A stretch of 64,000 bases of DNA from JAMQKA01 sp043951865 (GCF_043951865.1 NZ_JBINJF010000001.1:124001-188000); one strand, 5' to 3'. Positions 1 through 9,446 are shown, numbered from the stretch's first letter. Notes: generated by a model not told the origin, from the sequence alone. Made by a program: numbers and translations.

Positions 1-514
1 TAAGTCCGTTGGAATGCGTATTGGATGCTATGCGGAGCGTATCTCCCGAATTAATTTCGATTTTGTCCCATGTGTGGCTTGCATTTCCAAACGGTTGGTC
101 TGTCTCCGGATTTACAAACTCTGCTTTAAACTCACTATTGATAAAGAGTCGATAGGTAGACTCTCCGTCTTCTTCAGGCATTGTTTCAATAGTAACATTG
201 TAAACCCCCGATTCTCCTCTCCAAATCGTCTCAACGGCCCCAAATTCATCGGGATATTCAATCGAATTTACCGCAATTACCCCTCTGGATTCATCCCGAT
301 ATGCCGGGACATATCCCTCCACTTCCAACCGTTCGAAATCCTGAACAGCCACAAGGGTATCGGTTTGTGATACTTCTATTGTTGCAGACGATTCCTGCTT
401 CTCGCTTCTTCCACAGCCGATCAATAGAAACATTATAAGCAGAAATATACACATAACGCCTGCTACAGGGAACCTTTCCTTTTTGCTATTGCATTGAACA
501 CAACTTGACATCAT
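1..514 (-). CDS. Secreted lipoprotein, C-terminus cut by window edge
   Basis: This is an open reading frame on the minus strand that starts at one of two adjacent ATG codons (514 or 511) and runs off the left end of the window without a stop. About 171 residues are visible. The N-terminus has a hydrophobic stretch ending in a lipobox (LLIGC, Cys34) and then a Ser/Glu-rich linker, so the protein is probably an outer-membrane or surface lipoprotein. The basic region before the hydrophobic stretch is long, so an internal start nearer the lipobox is possible. What follows (VEGYVPAYRDESRG, then GVYNVTIETMPEEDGESTYR and TWDKIEINSGDTLRI) alternates hydrophobic and polar residues like a beta-sandwich, and could be a carbohydrate-binding module. 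I do not recognise the family. It is the last visible gene of the glycan locus, 116 bp after the GH-A-like lipoprotein. Confidence 0.75.
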   Translation of the reverse strand, partial: MMSSCVQCNSKKERFPVAGVMCIFLLIMFLLIGCGRSEKQESSATIEVSQTDTLVAVQDFERLEVEGYVPAYRDESRGVIAVNSIEYPDEFGAVETIWRGESGVYNVTIETMPEEDGESTYRLFINSEFKAEFVNPETDQPFGNASHTWDKIEINSGDTLRIASNTHSNGL

Positions 515-630
515 AACGAATGGGGTTAAAATGTAAATTCAGAATAATAATTCTGCCTTCACGGGTTAAAATTATCATAATTAGTTTTTCGTCCACTATA
601 CCAACGGTAACGATGAACCGCCCCCGTAAA

Positions 631-2097
631 TCAATACCTCCCTCCATATGGCCACCATGGATTCCTATAATAAGGGGATTCAATCGCTATTTCCCTGCCA
701 TTATTCTGATATGAGGCCCGTGCCCGTACCCAGTGTTCATCTTCGGGAATCTGTTCGATATGGAACTCATACGGTTCCTGGCTGGCTGTAGCCACAATTT
801 CATTGTCTATCATTAAGTCTATGGATTTGATGACAGCGTTGGAGCGTCCTTTCTCAACATGCACCGTAACTGCTCCAATCTGGCCCGGCCACTCCATCCG
901 CAGTTCCGGTGTTCCGGGTTTTCCGGTGATTTCTGCCAGCTTGTCAAAAAAAGCTCGTTTGCGATCGGATGAAATGTGCCAGTTTACCGGCACACTTTGA
1001 TAGCCTAAATTGTAATCTTCATTTTCTTCCGGTAACCGAAAATCGAAATATCCCCATGAGGTATAGTTCCGGGCACTAACAACAAAGTTATTTCCTTCAT
1101 CTCCCCATCCCTGTTCTTCAACACGCCAAGGTTGGTCGTCTTCATTGCTCACGATCGGCATAGGCGTATAAACATCCATCGCCCGGACTTGGCGAATCAT
1201 TTCAGTTATCCGAGAAGGATTCTCAACACCGTTTCCGTGGAGTAAAACATAGTCAGATGCGTCAACGATGTTCGCCGGTGGTACTCCGCCTCCTCCAAGT
1301 GATGTACTGACATAAAGAGATCGGCCATCCCTTTCAATATTACCGGCTCTTTCGATCAATTCGTGTACGCGATCACACTTGAGAATAGGAGTTTCGGAAT
1401 ATGCCACGTTGCACTCATTGTTGATTTCAATAATTACGTTCGTGTATTTTTTTTCCAGCAGCCATTCAGTCACATTGTCGACCGCCTGTATCACCGCCTC
1501 CTCGTTCTCAAAGTTTCCGTCCTGTCCAAAGTAGAAATAACCGAGGATAACGACCATTCCCAGCTCATCAGCCCTGTTTAGTACACGCTCGAGCCGGTTC
1601 ATGTAGTCTGATCTCAAAGAACCGTCCGGTGCAAATGCGGAGTTGTCCCAGCGCTGTTCGCTGCAATAACCGTACGGGCAACCGCCCTGGAGGTTAAGAG
1701 CAATACCGAGCAGACCGTGCTCACGCCAAGTAGCCATGGCATCGTTAAACTCCCTTGTATTGCGGTCAGGATCCCATCGCCGCGTATCGGGGTAGGCCCA
1801 TTGTCCACGAGTTTTTGTATTCAGGTCGTCAAATATTCCTTGCACCAGACGGGCATTCATTAGAAGTCCCTCGATCAAAACCTCCTTGCCATCAGAAGGC
1901 GTCCAAGTGCGCCCTTCGTAAGTCGGGGAACCGTTAATGTAAAACTGCTCTCCGACGATAGTCACCTTTGTTTTCCGTTCCTGTGTATGTGATTCTTTGT
2001 CCATCTCACAGCCGGAGGTAATAAAGAGGATAGATAAAGCAACTATGCTTCCGGCAAATATATTTTTAACTACTTTTTTTATAAATAGTATTCTCAT
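631..2097 (-). CDS. Clan GH-A-like glycoside hydrolase lipoprotein
   Basis: This is a 488-residue lipoprotein with signal peptide and lipobox SGC at Cys30. The central region (about residues 40-400) reads like a TIM-barrel glycoside hydrolase. A strand ending INNEC at residues 225-229 places Glu228 after an Asn, as for the acid/base of clan GH-A enzymes, and IVSNED near 315-320 offers Glu319 as the nucleophile candidate. The last 90 residues (IDLMIDNEIVATASQEPYEF) look like a bacterial Ig-like beta-sandwich with a Trp/Tyr-rich tail. The likely role is cleavage of an oligo- or polysaccharide at the cell surface. It lies between a DUF5060 glycosidase-like gene and another lipoprotein, which supports a glycan role. 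The exact GH family and substrate are not evident, and catalytic assignment is inference from motif position. Confidence 0.75.
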   Translation of the reverse strand: MRILFIKKVVKNIFAGSIVALSILFITSGCEMDKESHTQERKTKVTIVGEQFYINGSPTYEGRTWTPSDGKEVLIEGLLMNARLVQGIFDDLNTKTRGQWAYPDTRRWDPDRNTREFNDAMATWREHGLLGIALNLQGGCPYGYCSEQRWDNSAFAPDGSLRSDYMNRLERVLNRADELGMVVILGYFYFGQDGNFENEEAVIQAVDNVTEWLLEKKYTNVIIEINNECNVAYSETPILKCDRVHELIERAGNIERDGRSLYVSTSLGGGGVPPANIVDASDYVLLHGNGVENPSRITEMIRQVRAMDVYTPMPIVSNEDDQPWRVEEQGWGDEGNNFVVSARNYTSWGYFDFRLPEENEDYNLGYQSVPVNWHISSDRKRAFFDKLAEITGKPGTPELRMEWPGQIGAVTVHVEKGRSNAVIKSIDLMIDNEIVATASQEPYEFHIEQIPEDEHWVRARASYQNNGREIAIESPYYRNPWWPYGGRY

Positions 2098-2240
2098 ATT
2101 GTTCTGTTCTGATAACAGTTGTTGTGTTTACCCGGATTATTCGTAAGAAAATGAACTATCGAACGTCGACCATTTGATGGATAAATGATGTAATCCATAG
2201 CTCATATTTGGGTGACGGGACAAAGGCTGCGTAATTTAAT

Positions 2241-2312
2241 AGGAGCCCGTGTTGTCCCGAAAATAGCTTTAACGTACCCATCTAGGATTTCGAGCGTTAT
2301 TATCGGGCTCCT
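2241..2312. repeat. 9-bp inverted repeat, possible hairpin
   Basis: AGGAGCCCG at 2241-2249 is matched by its exact reverse complement at 2304-2312, with 54 bases between. A second short pairing inside (CCCGA near 2256 with TCG near 2289) is possible. Read on the minus strand, the structure ends in CTCCT followed by an AT-rich run, so it could terminate the upstream DUF5060 transcript or form a leader for the downstream lipoprotein gene. The loop is long for a simple terminator. Confidence 0.4.
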
Positions 2313-2364
2313 TTCATAAGAATTTACTCTGAATTATCCGGGGTTAATCTCTCTTTGAACCGTG

Positions 2365-4353
2365 TTATTGCTTTCGCACCAGTATGACCCAGTCCTGTCG
2401 TTCTTCAGCTTCCACCGGTGGGATACCCAAAGAAACACGGCCAGGGCCATTTACCTCAACGACGCGTCCCCTTCGTACCACCGGAGACTTGACGTTGGGC
2501 ACAGCTGAAAGTACACTTTCCGGCTCTCGCGAATACGTTTCCGGGACTTCCAGGACCCGTCCCTGTTGCAGTTCGCCCCCTTCACGCGGATTAAACCATT
2601 CTACCGAGTACGTTCCGGAATCTTCGAGCAAAAGGGTAGAGGCGCCGCCATCCGGTAGGTAAATCACATATACTTCCCCCGGATCTGCAAAAACAAAATC
2701 CTTTTCACTGCGCGTCAGACCGTTTGCATTATCCATTTCCCAGAAAGGAATGTTATTGTCACGATAAAAATCCATTGCGATTCGCGTATAATCCCACAAG
2801 GCGTCCCTGCTTCGCCAGTCTTCCGCATTCAGGTCATTTTGCTCCTCACTATACCCGAAATACCATTCCGAACCGTCCCCCCCGGCAGCAATGGTTGCCC
2901 AGTAGACTGCCCGGGCATCATCCTGGTTATAGTTGTCATCCCAGTCGTCGGTTGTAACGCCAAGGCCACCGCTGCCGGCTTCATCAAGCGATACATTCCA
3001 GTTGCGACTGGACTGGTCCGACATTTCCACCAGGGATCTTATCCTGTTAAAATTATCCCACGGCTGCATGTTATTGGTTTGCACGGAGGGACCTTCAAAA
3101 TATTCGAAGCCGACAAGGGGTCCATACACTTCATCATAATCCCCGGGATAGGAATGAATAACCACGGGGTGGTCGTACGGATCGAGGTCGTGGATATATT
3201 TTGCATACGATTTTGCCAAATCCATATCGCGGTCTCCCAACTCATTCCAAAGATCATGCTCTTCCCCAAGATTCCAGTTGAGGGCGTGGTGGTGGGCAAA
3301 CCGGGCTACCAGTTCCCGGTAATACAGCTTCCGTTCGGTTCCCAGTTCACCGCCATCCAGCAACTGATCATTTTCAGTTTCCTGTGTCTTAAAATGAGCA
3401 AACAAGCCGAGTTCATCAGCATGAGTGAATACCATTTCCCATTGTGCCAGCTTGGAAACATCGTAACGACCGGTTTCCGTATGGTTGATCCAGGGCCACA
3501 CATTTTTCCCGTCACCGCCGGCCGTCATCGTGATGAACGAAAAAGCATTCATCCCTTTCTCAGACAGGTAATTGAGGGCGCCGATGAGTCCCTTGCCCTT
3601 GTCGCCCTGCCATACGGGATCTCCCGGGTTCCAGTCTTGTACATGTGCGTTGTATGATTTTAGCGGTGCAGGGCCTCGTCGGTCGTTATGCTGAGTGCTT
3701 CCCCACAGTAGCTCATCACTATAACTGTGGCTGGTTGATCCTGTTTGCAGGTAGGTGCCATCAAAATCCTCATATGCCAACAGCGTTTCGGGGGCATCGG
3801 CTCCGCCTTTCATGAACCACTCTCCGTTATCAAACTGCAGGTACCGTTCTCCCACGTAGCGGAGCATCCCCTTTCCGCGATGGTCGCGGCCACTTTTGTC
3901 TGTTTCCGAAATATTCAACGTGCCGGTGGCTCCGTCAAAAGAAGTCGCTTCTCCTGCATTCGGATCCAATTTAATCGCCACCTTGTCACCCTGGCGAAAG
4001 GAGGCGACATAGGTCCATTCCCCCGTTTGATCCGGTGTAAAATGGACCCGCCATTTGTTGCCTGAAGTGGCGCTTGTTTCCGCAGCATTGCCATCGGCAG
4101 CAAAGTAGCCGGGAACCACGTACGTGCTCTGACCACTTTCATGCCGGAATGTGACATTTAGCCGATAGCCCAAAAACGGGTTGAAGGCATCGGTCTCACT
4201 GACTTCGGGTCCGTCAAATGTAATAGTGATCGGGTGCCACTTTTTTTGTTCGCCATCAATCGAACCGCTAGATTGAGCTAATATGATGTCCGGTCTTATC
4301 AGCAATGCTGATATTAGAATCATAAAAAAAGTTAATTTCTTCATAGTATTCAT
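2365..4353 (-). CDS. DUF5060/DUF4038-like secreted glycosidase
   Basis: This is a 662-residue exported protein with a signal peptide ending near Ala26. Residues about 39-122 match the DUF5060 type of N-terminal beta-sandwich (WHPITITFDGP, FTPDQTGEWTYVASF). Residues about 160-540 look like a TIM-barrel glycosidase-like domain: GGADAPETLLAYEDFDG at 183-199, NWNLGEEHDLWNE at 359-371 (Glu364/365 as acid/base candidates) and SLDEAGSGG at 455-463 (Glu458 as nucleophile candidate). The last 100 residues (VYVIYLPDGG, YSVEWFNPREGG) fit the putative collagen-binding domain often found at the C-terminus of DUF4038/DUF5060 proteins. It probably acts in the periplasm or outside the cell on a glycan. It sits 38 bp from the serine hydrolase gene, so the two are probably co-transcribed. 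Domain naming is by recognition, without a profile search. Confidence 0.8.
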   Translation of the reverse strand: MNTMKKLTFFMILISALLIRPDIILAQSSGSIDGEQKKWHPITITFDGPEVSETDAFNPFLGYRLNVTFRHESGQSTYVVPGYFAADGNAAETSATSGNKWRVHFTPDQTGEWTYVASFRQGDKVAIKLDPNAGEATSFDGATGTLNISETDKSGRDHRGKGMLRYVGERYLQFDNGEWFMKGGADAPETLLAYEDFDGTYLQTGSTSHSYSDELLWGSTQHNDRRGPAPLKSYNAHVQDWNPGDPVWQGDKGKGLIGALNYLSEKGMNAFSFITMTAGGDGKNVWPWINHTETGRYDVSKLAQWEMVFTHADELGLFAHFKTQETENDQLLDGGELGTERKLYYRELVARFAHHHALNWNLGEEHDLWNELGDRDMDLAKSYAKYIHDLDPYDHPVVIHSYPGDYDEVYGPLVGFEYFEGPSVQTNNMQPWDNFNRIRSLVEMSDQSSRNWNVSLDEAGSGGLGVTTDDWDDNYNQDDARAVYWATIAAGGDGSEWYFGYSEEQNDLNAEDWRSRDALWDYTRIAMDFYRDNNIPFWEMDNANGLTRSEKDFVFADPGEVYVIYLPDGGASTLLLEDSGTYSVEWFNPREGGELQQGRVLEVPETYSREPESVLSAVPNVKSPVVRRGRVVEVNGPGRVSLGIPPVEAEERQDWVILVRKQ

Positions 4354-4391
4354 GTTTTAATTGTAATGGTTTATATTTGCTTTAAGCATTT

Positions 4392-5576
4392 CTACTTTAC
4401 AGCCTTACCTATTTTTTGAATAAATTGACTATTAATTTTGTCGGTGATTACTTTGTCACTTTGGTCCAAACCCAATCGTACCAACACCATATTCCATTCA
4501 GGAATAATAAAAAGATTATTATTGTTATGGCCCCAGGCTGCAAATGTGCCTTTTGGTGCACCTGGCCATTTCCTATCCCCATTCGGTTTGACACCATTAA
4601 CCCACCAGTTAAACCCGTAGATGCCACTACCTTCTATTCCACTTTCGAAATGTCCCAGGGGGAGTGAGGCTGGAACTTGTACGGCACTGGCTTTCTGTAT
4701 CCAATCCTTTGGAATCAACTGTTTGCCATCCCAGTTACCCTGATTTAGGAACAGATGGCCAAAACGGGCAATTTCTCGTGCTGAAATGAAAATATGATTA
4801 CTGTTATTGCCCGCACCTCCATTGATTTTATATCCCCCGAACTCGCCGAAATCTCCCCACCGCCACTGATCAGGATTTACACCTATGGGGTCCAAGACTC
4901 GACGTTTGATAAAATCCTCCAGTGGCTCCCCAGCAATTCTGGTTAAAATATTTGCAAATTGATTCATAGCTGAATCCCAATAAGCGTACTTTGAACCAGG
5001 AGGTGTAAACAACGGGTCACCGGGAATAAACGGTGTTGTACTCGGACCATGTGTATAATCGCCGCGCGGCTCGTCGCCATGCGCTCTGTACCCGGATGTC
5101 ATGGTTGCGAAGTGTCTGAGTTCCAACTCGGGATAATTTTCATCCATTTCTGGGATAATATCCCTCGCGAGGGTATTAATATTGGCCTTGCCGTCACCTA
5201 TCAACAAGCCTAGAACTGTACTGGTAAAAGATTTGGTCACTGACCAGACACCATGTACTTTATCCACGTTTTCACCTTCCCAAATCAGATATCCATTCCG
5301 TATAACCATTAATTCTTTTACTCCATCGAATCCGGAATTTTCCTCTAAAAAAAGAATCGCCTCGTTCAATTTTGAGGAGTCTATTCCCTGTAATTCAGGT
5401 TCAGTTTGCTCCCATTTATCTCCCGGAAATATCGTATCCTCGTTTTGTCGTAAAGTATCTTGAGTAGCTACAATTTTGTCACTCTTGCTTGTTCCATTTT
5501 GTTTCTGATTCTTTACTTCATCACAAGCAATCATTAAGAACAATAATAGACTTGTAATGGAAATTTTTATTTTCAT
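4392..5576 (-). CDS. Serine hydrolase lipoprotein (class C beta-lactamase/CubicO fold)
   Basis: I chose the ATG at 5576 because it directly precedes a good lipoprotein signal (MKIKISITSLLLFLMIACDE). An upstream in-frame ATG at 5603 would add nine residues that spoil the signal. The protein has the SxxK motif SVTKSF of serine beta-lactamase-like hydrolases, a region resembling the Tyr motif (KYAYWDSAMNQ), and a C-terminal WGHNNNN segment where the family has a HxG-type third motif. Family members are esterases, D-aminopeptidases or penicillin-binding-like proteins. The location in a glycan locus suggests a de-esterifying role, but that is inference only. The lipobox implies a membrane anchor facing the periplasm or cell surface. 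A second gene of the same superfamily is at 57011-58096. Confidence 0.85.
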   Translation of the reverse strand: MKIKISITSLLLFLMIACDEVKNQKQNGTSKSDKIVATQDTLRQNEDTIFPGDKWEQTEPELQGIDSSKLNEAILFLEENSGFDGVKELMVIRNGYLIWEGENVDKVHGVWSVTKSFTSTVLGLLIGDGKANINTLARDIIPEMDENYPELELRHFATMTSGYRAHGDEPRGDYTHGPSTTPFIPGDPLFTPPGSKYAYWDSAMNQFANILTRIAGEPLEDFIKRRVLDPIGVNPDQWRWGDFGEFGGYKINGGAGNNSNHIFISAREIARFGHLFLNQGNWDGKQLIPKDWIQKASAVQVPASLPLGHFESGIEGSGIYGFNWWVNGVKPNGDRKWPGAPKGTFAAWGHNNNNLFIIPEWNMVLVRLGLDQSDKVITDKINSQFIQKIGKAVK

Positions 5577-5636
5577 GATTACGTAAACTTTATAATTCAC
5601 CAATTGAGATCCCTACCACGAATTTGCATCCATCCA

Positions 5637-6548
5637 CTATTCAACAGGTTTAAATGGGTTTTCAAGACGAGCATTGATGAAGTCACTAATTTGATCATGG
5701 CCCATTTCCTTGTCCAGGAAGCCAAATACGGCCACACCATCGGTGCCAGTCAGGGCATGCTCATCCTCATCCCGGCCATAGCTGAAGATGACCATGTTGT
5801 CCGGCTGCGCCCAGCCTTCATCCCCGCCCTCGGTATGGCCTTTTGCACCTACATACAGAATTTGGCTGGCCTCTTTATCGGTAAAGTAGAAAAACGGGGA
5901 GGGGAAATCGTTTCCAAATTCCGGGTTGAGGTAGCCAAGGCCCCTGGCGTTTTCCAGTCCATACTTAACCCCATCTTCCAGCACATAATGCTGCTGTTCA
6001 ATATCCATCTGGCCGGCAATCGGACCTTCAAACAGGAAAGCGTAGGGCTGTCTCGCCTCCAACACTTCTATAGCTGCATGACTAGGAAAAAAATGATAGA
6101 GTACCCTGTAATTGTCATTCCAGGATTCTAAAATCAGATGTTCACCTCGGAGTGTATCCGTAAAATTGATCGGAATAGTATTCGTATCAATCCAGCGTGA
6201 ATCCCCTCCTCCACGGCATGGATGACCGAATCCGTCGGGACCAAAGTTGGGCCACCCTCTCCACTCCCGGTTATCGACACAGTCATTGCCTATCCAGTCA
6301 TTTCCCTCGCTATCGATGGCGGATGAAAATCCCGTACTTGTATACCCTGAGTCAGCATGTTCATATTCAAAATGCCAGGTCCCATTTGCCGTTTCAATCT
6401 TCCAGGTTTGGTAATCAAACCTTTGCTCTTTCGTCACTACTACAGTATTCCCCCGGTTAGCAGCAGGCTCACTTGTCTTTTGGTCTTCCTGACAGCCGTA
6501 CATAAAAAACAGAAGGGGCAAACTGAGACCAACAATTAATGACTTCAT
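5637..6548 (-). CDS. Secreted lipoprotein of unknown function
   Basis: This is a 303-residue protein with a lipoprotein signal (FFMYGC, Cys19). The mature part begins with VVVTKEQRFDYQTWKIETANGTWHF and continues through aromatic, Gly- and Asp-rich segments (WRGWPNFGPDGFGHPCRGGG, FPSPFFYFTDKEASQILYVG). These read like a large beta-sandwich or beta-helix module such as those in polysaccharide lyase or rhamnogalacturonan-associated proteins. I do not recognise the family and see no obvious catalytic signature. Cys residues flank the segment WIGNDCVDNREW...GHPC and could form a disulfide after export. The stop lies 60 bp from the serine hydrolase start, which fits the same operon. A surface role in glycan binding or processing is inferred from the neighbourhood. 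Confidence 0.75.
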   Translation of the reverse strand: MKSLIVGLSLPLLFFMYGCQEDQKTSEPAANRGNTVVVTKEQRFDYQTWKIETANGTWHFEYEHADSGYTSTGFSSAIDSEGNDWIGNDCVDNREWRGWPNFGPDGFGHPCRGGGDSRWIDTNTIPINFTDTLRGEHLILESWNDNYRVLYHFFPSHAAIEVLEARQPYAFLFEGPIAGQMDIEQQHYVLEDGVKYGLENARGLGYLNPEFGNDFPSPFFYFTDKEASQILYVGAKGHTEGGDEGWAQPDNMVIFSYGRDEDEHALTGTDGVAVFGFLDKEMGHDQISDFINARLENPFKPVE

Positions 6549-6688
6549 ATGGCTTGTATTATGTAATTATGTTTTAAATCGATTCTATGTTTACATCATT
6601 AATTTCCCGTGGCATACCGGATGCCGCCCCATACATGCTGCAGAAACAACACACCTGTTAGAATTAAGATGTTAGTTTGGGATTTGAG

Positions 6689-9100
6689 CTATTCCTCAAA
6701 TCTTTCGGTTGGAACCCGGTGGATAGTTTTATGAATCATGTGACTCAGGTTCGTCCCATCTGCGGTGGAGATCTGGTAATTTATCGACATTACCAGTCCC
6801 AATGAGGCTTCAATCATATCCGGCAATTCCTCCAGTGTACCCAGTGAGCTGCGTACCATTCCCGGTCTTAGAGCCGGGATTTCCAGGAATACCGCTCTAC
6901 CGTCATCAGATAAGCGAACTGACTCAACATGTACCGGATCAGGATGGGTTTCTCCAGGATTTTCTACCGAATACAACTGTCCCCGCGTACCATATTGGCT
7001 CGTCCACGGATACGTCCATTGTTGCAATTCATAATTCTCCAGGTCTGCAGCTGTCTTGGGGTCCAGTTGTTGATTAAACCGCAGTTCAAGTCCCCCGGCT
7101 TTCGTATTAAGGGCTACCGGCAGGTTCAAAGGCTGCCCGGTATACCGTACGCGGTGAAAAGAACCCCAGTCTTCTCCAATTGATTGCCAGCTTGTCATTC
7201 CGGCAATATAGAGATGCCCATCTTCGTGGAATCTTCCGCGTTCCAGACCTGATTTAAACATGAGAGGCAAGTTTAAGTGAGCCCCCTGCCATACTCCGCC
7301 AACGTCTTCTTTTAAGATCAATGAAAGGTTAGCCCTGCCATAAGAGGCCAGCAACAGGTCATCCTGCAGTTCAGCGGGCCACTTATCTGACTCAATAAAC
7401 ATCGGTTTAGCCGGTGAATTGTCAATATAATGGGGCGTCCAAATAAGCGGTGGCACAAAGGATTCCGGTTGTTCAGGCTGATGGGCCGAGGGGATAAAAC
7501 CGTGGAATTCTCCCTTTTTTATTCTATGTACTTTGCTTGTAGGAACCCAGTTGCCTTCATTATCAGCATATACCATCTCGCCGTCGGAACCGACGTCCAA
7601 CCCATTGGGGTTGCGCAGACCTCTGGCAATGGCTTCAAGCTTTTCGCCATTTGGTGACAGTTTAAAAAGAACCCCGTGATGTGGAGTCACCTCTGCATCC
7701 CTGGGCGGGCCCTCTCCCCTGAGATAGGGGGGCCAGGGAGTTGATTTTGCAAAATAGAAATTCCCCTGGGAGTCCGTCTCCAGGTTCATTGTAAATGCAT
7801 GAAAATTGGTTGAGGCCATCAGATCATTATTGAAGTTTTCATAAAAATCTGCGTAGCCGTCATTGTTTACATCATGCAATCGTGTAATCTGGTCGCGCCC
7901 GGTAACGTAGATTTTATCATCAACCACCTTAACGCCACTTGGTTGAAAAAGGCCGGTTGCATAGCGATGCCAGCGGAGTGTTCCCAGATCTTCTCTGATC
8001 CCCTCTACCAGCCATACATCTCCACTCAGAGAGGCGACTACGGCACGGCCATCAGACAAGAAGTCCACATCCATTAACCTGATGAACGAATTCCAGGGAT
8101 TGGGTTCAGGCACTGTGAGCTCATCCACGGTAAACGGTCCATCTTCTTCCCCCATTACAGCCTCCGTTTCCAGGGGTTTCCACTGGTCCGGTCCCGGTTT
8201 TTTCAGTTCAGAAAGATCAGATACACTTGCAGCCCGTTTTAGATACCCTTCCATATAACCTGCTTCCTCGCCGGGTAAAATCGGACCGATAGCAAGTTTA
8301 AATCGAGTAGGCTTCATGAGAGCAGGCAGATCGAGTATGAGATGGCGGTTTGTAATTCTCCATTCGGCCTCATCGGGAATTCCCTGCGCTCCGACCGTAC
8401 GGGTGTTGTTTCCAACTTGTATTTTTATGTACTCTTTGGAATTGGAAACAGATTGTATTACCGTTCTTGCGCTATCCGGTACTTGCAACACATGTAAAGA
8501 GAGCGTCTCCTCCGTGGGACTCAAATTAAACGTTCTCGTAAATACCGGGTGAGTATCCACACGGTCAAAACCCGGCAGTTCCAGGATATCACTGTCACCA
8601 ATGGTATATGAAAACAGAACCTGTTTCCCATGGGTATACAGTCCCTTGTAATGGCCCTGCTCTTTGGGTATAGGTCCATATGGCCATCTCCTGGGATCAT
8701 CAAATTCTCCATCGAGCGTCCATCCGGGTGTCTGACTCGTCTCGAAATGGGTAATACCAGCAGGGCTGGGCCAATCCTCAAGCCCGTCCCGCGCCAGGTA
8801 CCACTGGAGAAATCCCCCGGTCCAGGCACCAGCCATGCGCAGCAGATCCGTGTCAAATGTTATTACGGCCTCTGGATCCTCTCCCACTTTAACAGCTATT
8901 CCTTTATACACAAATATGCTGCTGGTCGTAACCGGATCATGGGTAATCGTAGAGGTTACAAATGGCCCATGGTCCATCGGATTCATATTGTCAGAGGGCT
9001 GAAACTGGGCCTGTGTAGTTTTCGGCAGGCCTAAAGAAGCAAACCATAAACATACTGAAGATAGCAATACCTGTTTTAAAACATTCATCTTATAAACCAT
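6689..9100 (-). CDS. DUF6797 and beta-propeller (sorbosone dehydrogenase-like) secreted protein
   Basis: This is an 803-residue exported protein. The ATG at 9088 gives a cleaner signal peptide (MNVLKQVLLSSVCLWFASLG...AQ) than the one at 9100, and either is possible. The N-terminal third (NPMDHGPFVTST, FDTDLLRMAGAWTGGFLQW) matches the DUF6797 pattern found with membrane-bound dehydrogenase-like proteins of Planctomycetota and Bacteroidota. The middle (about 330-650) is a six-bladed-propeller type domain with GLRNPNGLDVGSDGEMVYADN and VHRIKKGEFHGF, as in sorbosone/glucose dehydrogenase-like PQQ or NHL folds. The C-terminus (LELRFNQQLDPKTAADLENYELQQW) resembles an Ig-like module. Relatives often carry a cytochrome c domain, but there is no CxxCH motif here. 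Oxidation of a sugar outside the cell is a family-based guess. Confidence 0.75.
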   Translation of the reverse strand: MVYKMNVLKQVLLSSVCLWFASLGLPKTTQAQFQPSDNMNPMDHGPFVTSTITHDPVTTSSIFVYKGIAVKVGEDPEAVITFDTDLLRMAGAWTGGFLQWYLARDGLEDWPSPAGITHFETSQTPGWTLDGEFDDPRRWPYGPIPKEQGHYKGLYTHGKQVLFSYTIGDSDILELPGFDRVDTHPVFTRTFNLSPTEETLSLHVLQVPDSARTVIQSVSNSKEYIKIQVGNNTRTVGAQGIPDEAEWRITNRHLILDLPALMKPTRFKLAIGPILPGEEAGYMEGYLKRAASVSDLSELKKPGPDQWKPLETEAVMGEEDGPFTVDELTVPEPNPWNSFIRLMDVDFLSDGRAVVASLSGDVWLVEGIREDLGTLRWHRYATGLFQPSGVKVVDDKIYVTGRDQITRLHDVNNDGYADFYENFNNDLMASTNFHAFTMNLETDSQGNFYFAKSTPWPPYLRGEGPPRDAEVTPHHGVLFKLSPNGEKLEAIARGLRNPNGLDVGSDGEMVYADNEGNWVPTSKVHRIKKGEFHGFIPSAHQPEQPESFVPPLIWTPHYIDNSPAKPMFIESDKWPAELQDDLLLASYGRANLSLILKEDVGGVWQGAHLNLPLMFKSGLERGRFHEDGHLYIAGMTSWQSIGEDWGSFHRVRYTGQPLNLPVALNTKAGGLELRFNQQLDPKTAADLENYELQQWTYPWTSQYGTRGQLYSVENPGETHPDPVHVESVRLSDDGRAVFLEIPALRPGMVRSSLGTLEELPDMIEASLGLVMSINYQISTADGTNLSHMIHKTIHRVPTERFEE

Positions 9101-9142
9101 GTTAACATTTAACTTATCAATTTTTATTTGAACTCATCTCAA

Positions 9143-9282
9143 GAGGGCTTTGCAAAACCAGGGGTCTTGGTCAAGATCAAAGCCTGAGCGGATTCGGAAC
9201 CGCAGTTTATACTCCATAAATGAGGATTTCGAATCTGCGAAAATACCGATATTGGTCAAAACAACGGTTTTGCAAAGCCCTC
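9143..9282. mobile_element. 140-bp MITE with 17-bp terminal inverted repeats
   Basis: GAGGGCTTTGCAAAACC at 9143-9159 is repeated as its exact reverse complement at 9266-9282. Both ends are flanked by the same 5-bp word CTCAA (9138-9142 and 9283-9287), a textbook target-site duplication. The element has no open reading frame and cannot code for a transposase. Inside it, TTGGTCAA occurs twice in the same orientation (9167-9174 and 9252-9259). It probably derives from an insertion sequence by internal deletion and was moved by a transposase encoded elsewhere. It fills most of the 346-bp gap between the FG-GAP gene and the DUF6797 gene. The rest of that gap (9288-9446) shows nothing definite. Confidence 0.85.
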
Positions 9283-9446
9283 CTCAACTATACTCATGGC
9301 CACTGGTGAACAGCTGTATGTTTAAAAAACCAGCTCTAATCAGCCATCCCAAAGTGGAAATAACCAATCCCTACCCACCGACTGATCGTTATGTCCCCCG
9401 GCGGGATTGACTTAATGTTCAACCAGCAAAATGGATTATTAAAATT

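Noticed and set aside
2839..3657. Long plus-strand frame opposite the DUF5060 gene
   Set aside because: It is antisense to a well-supported gene; the composition is that of a shadow frame and it has no recognisable domain.
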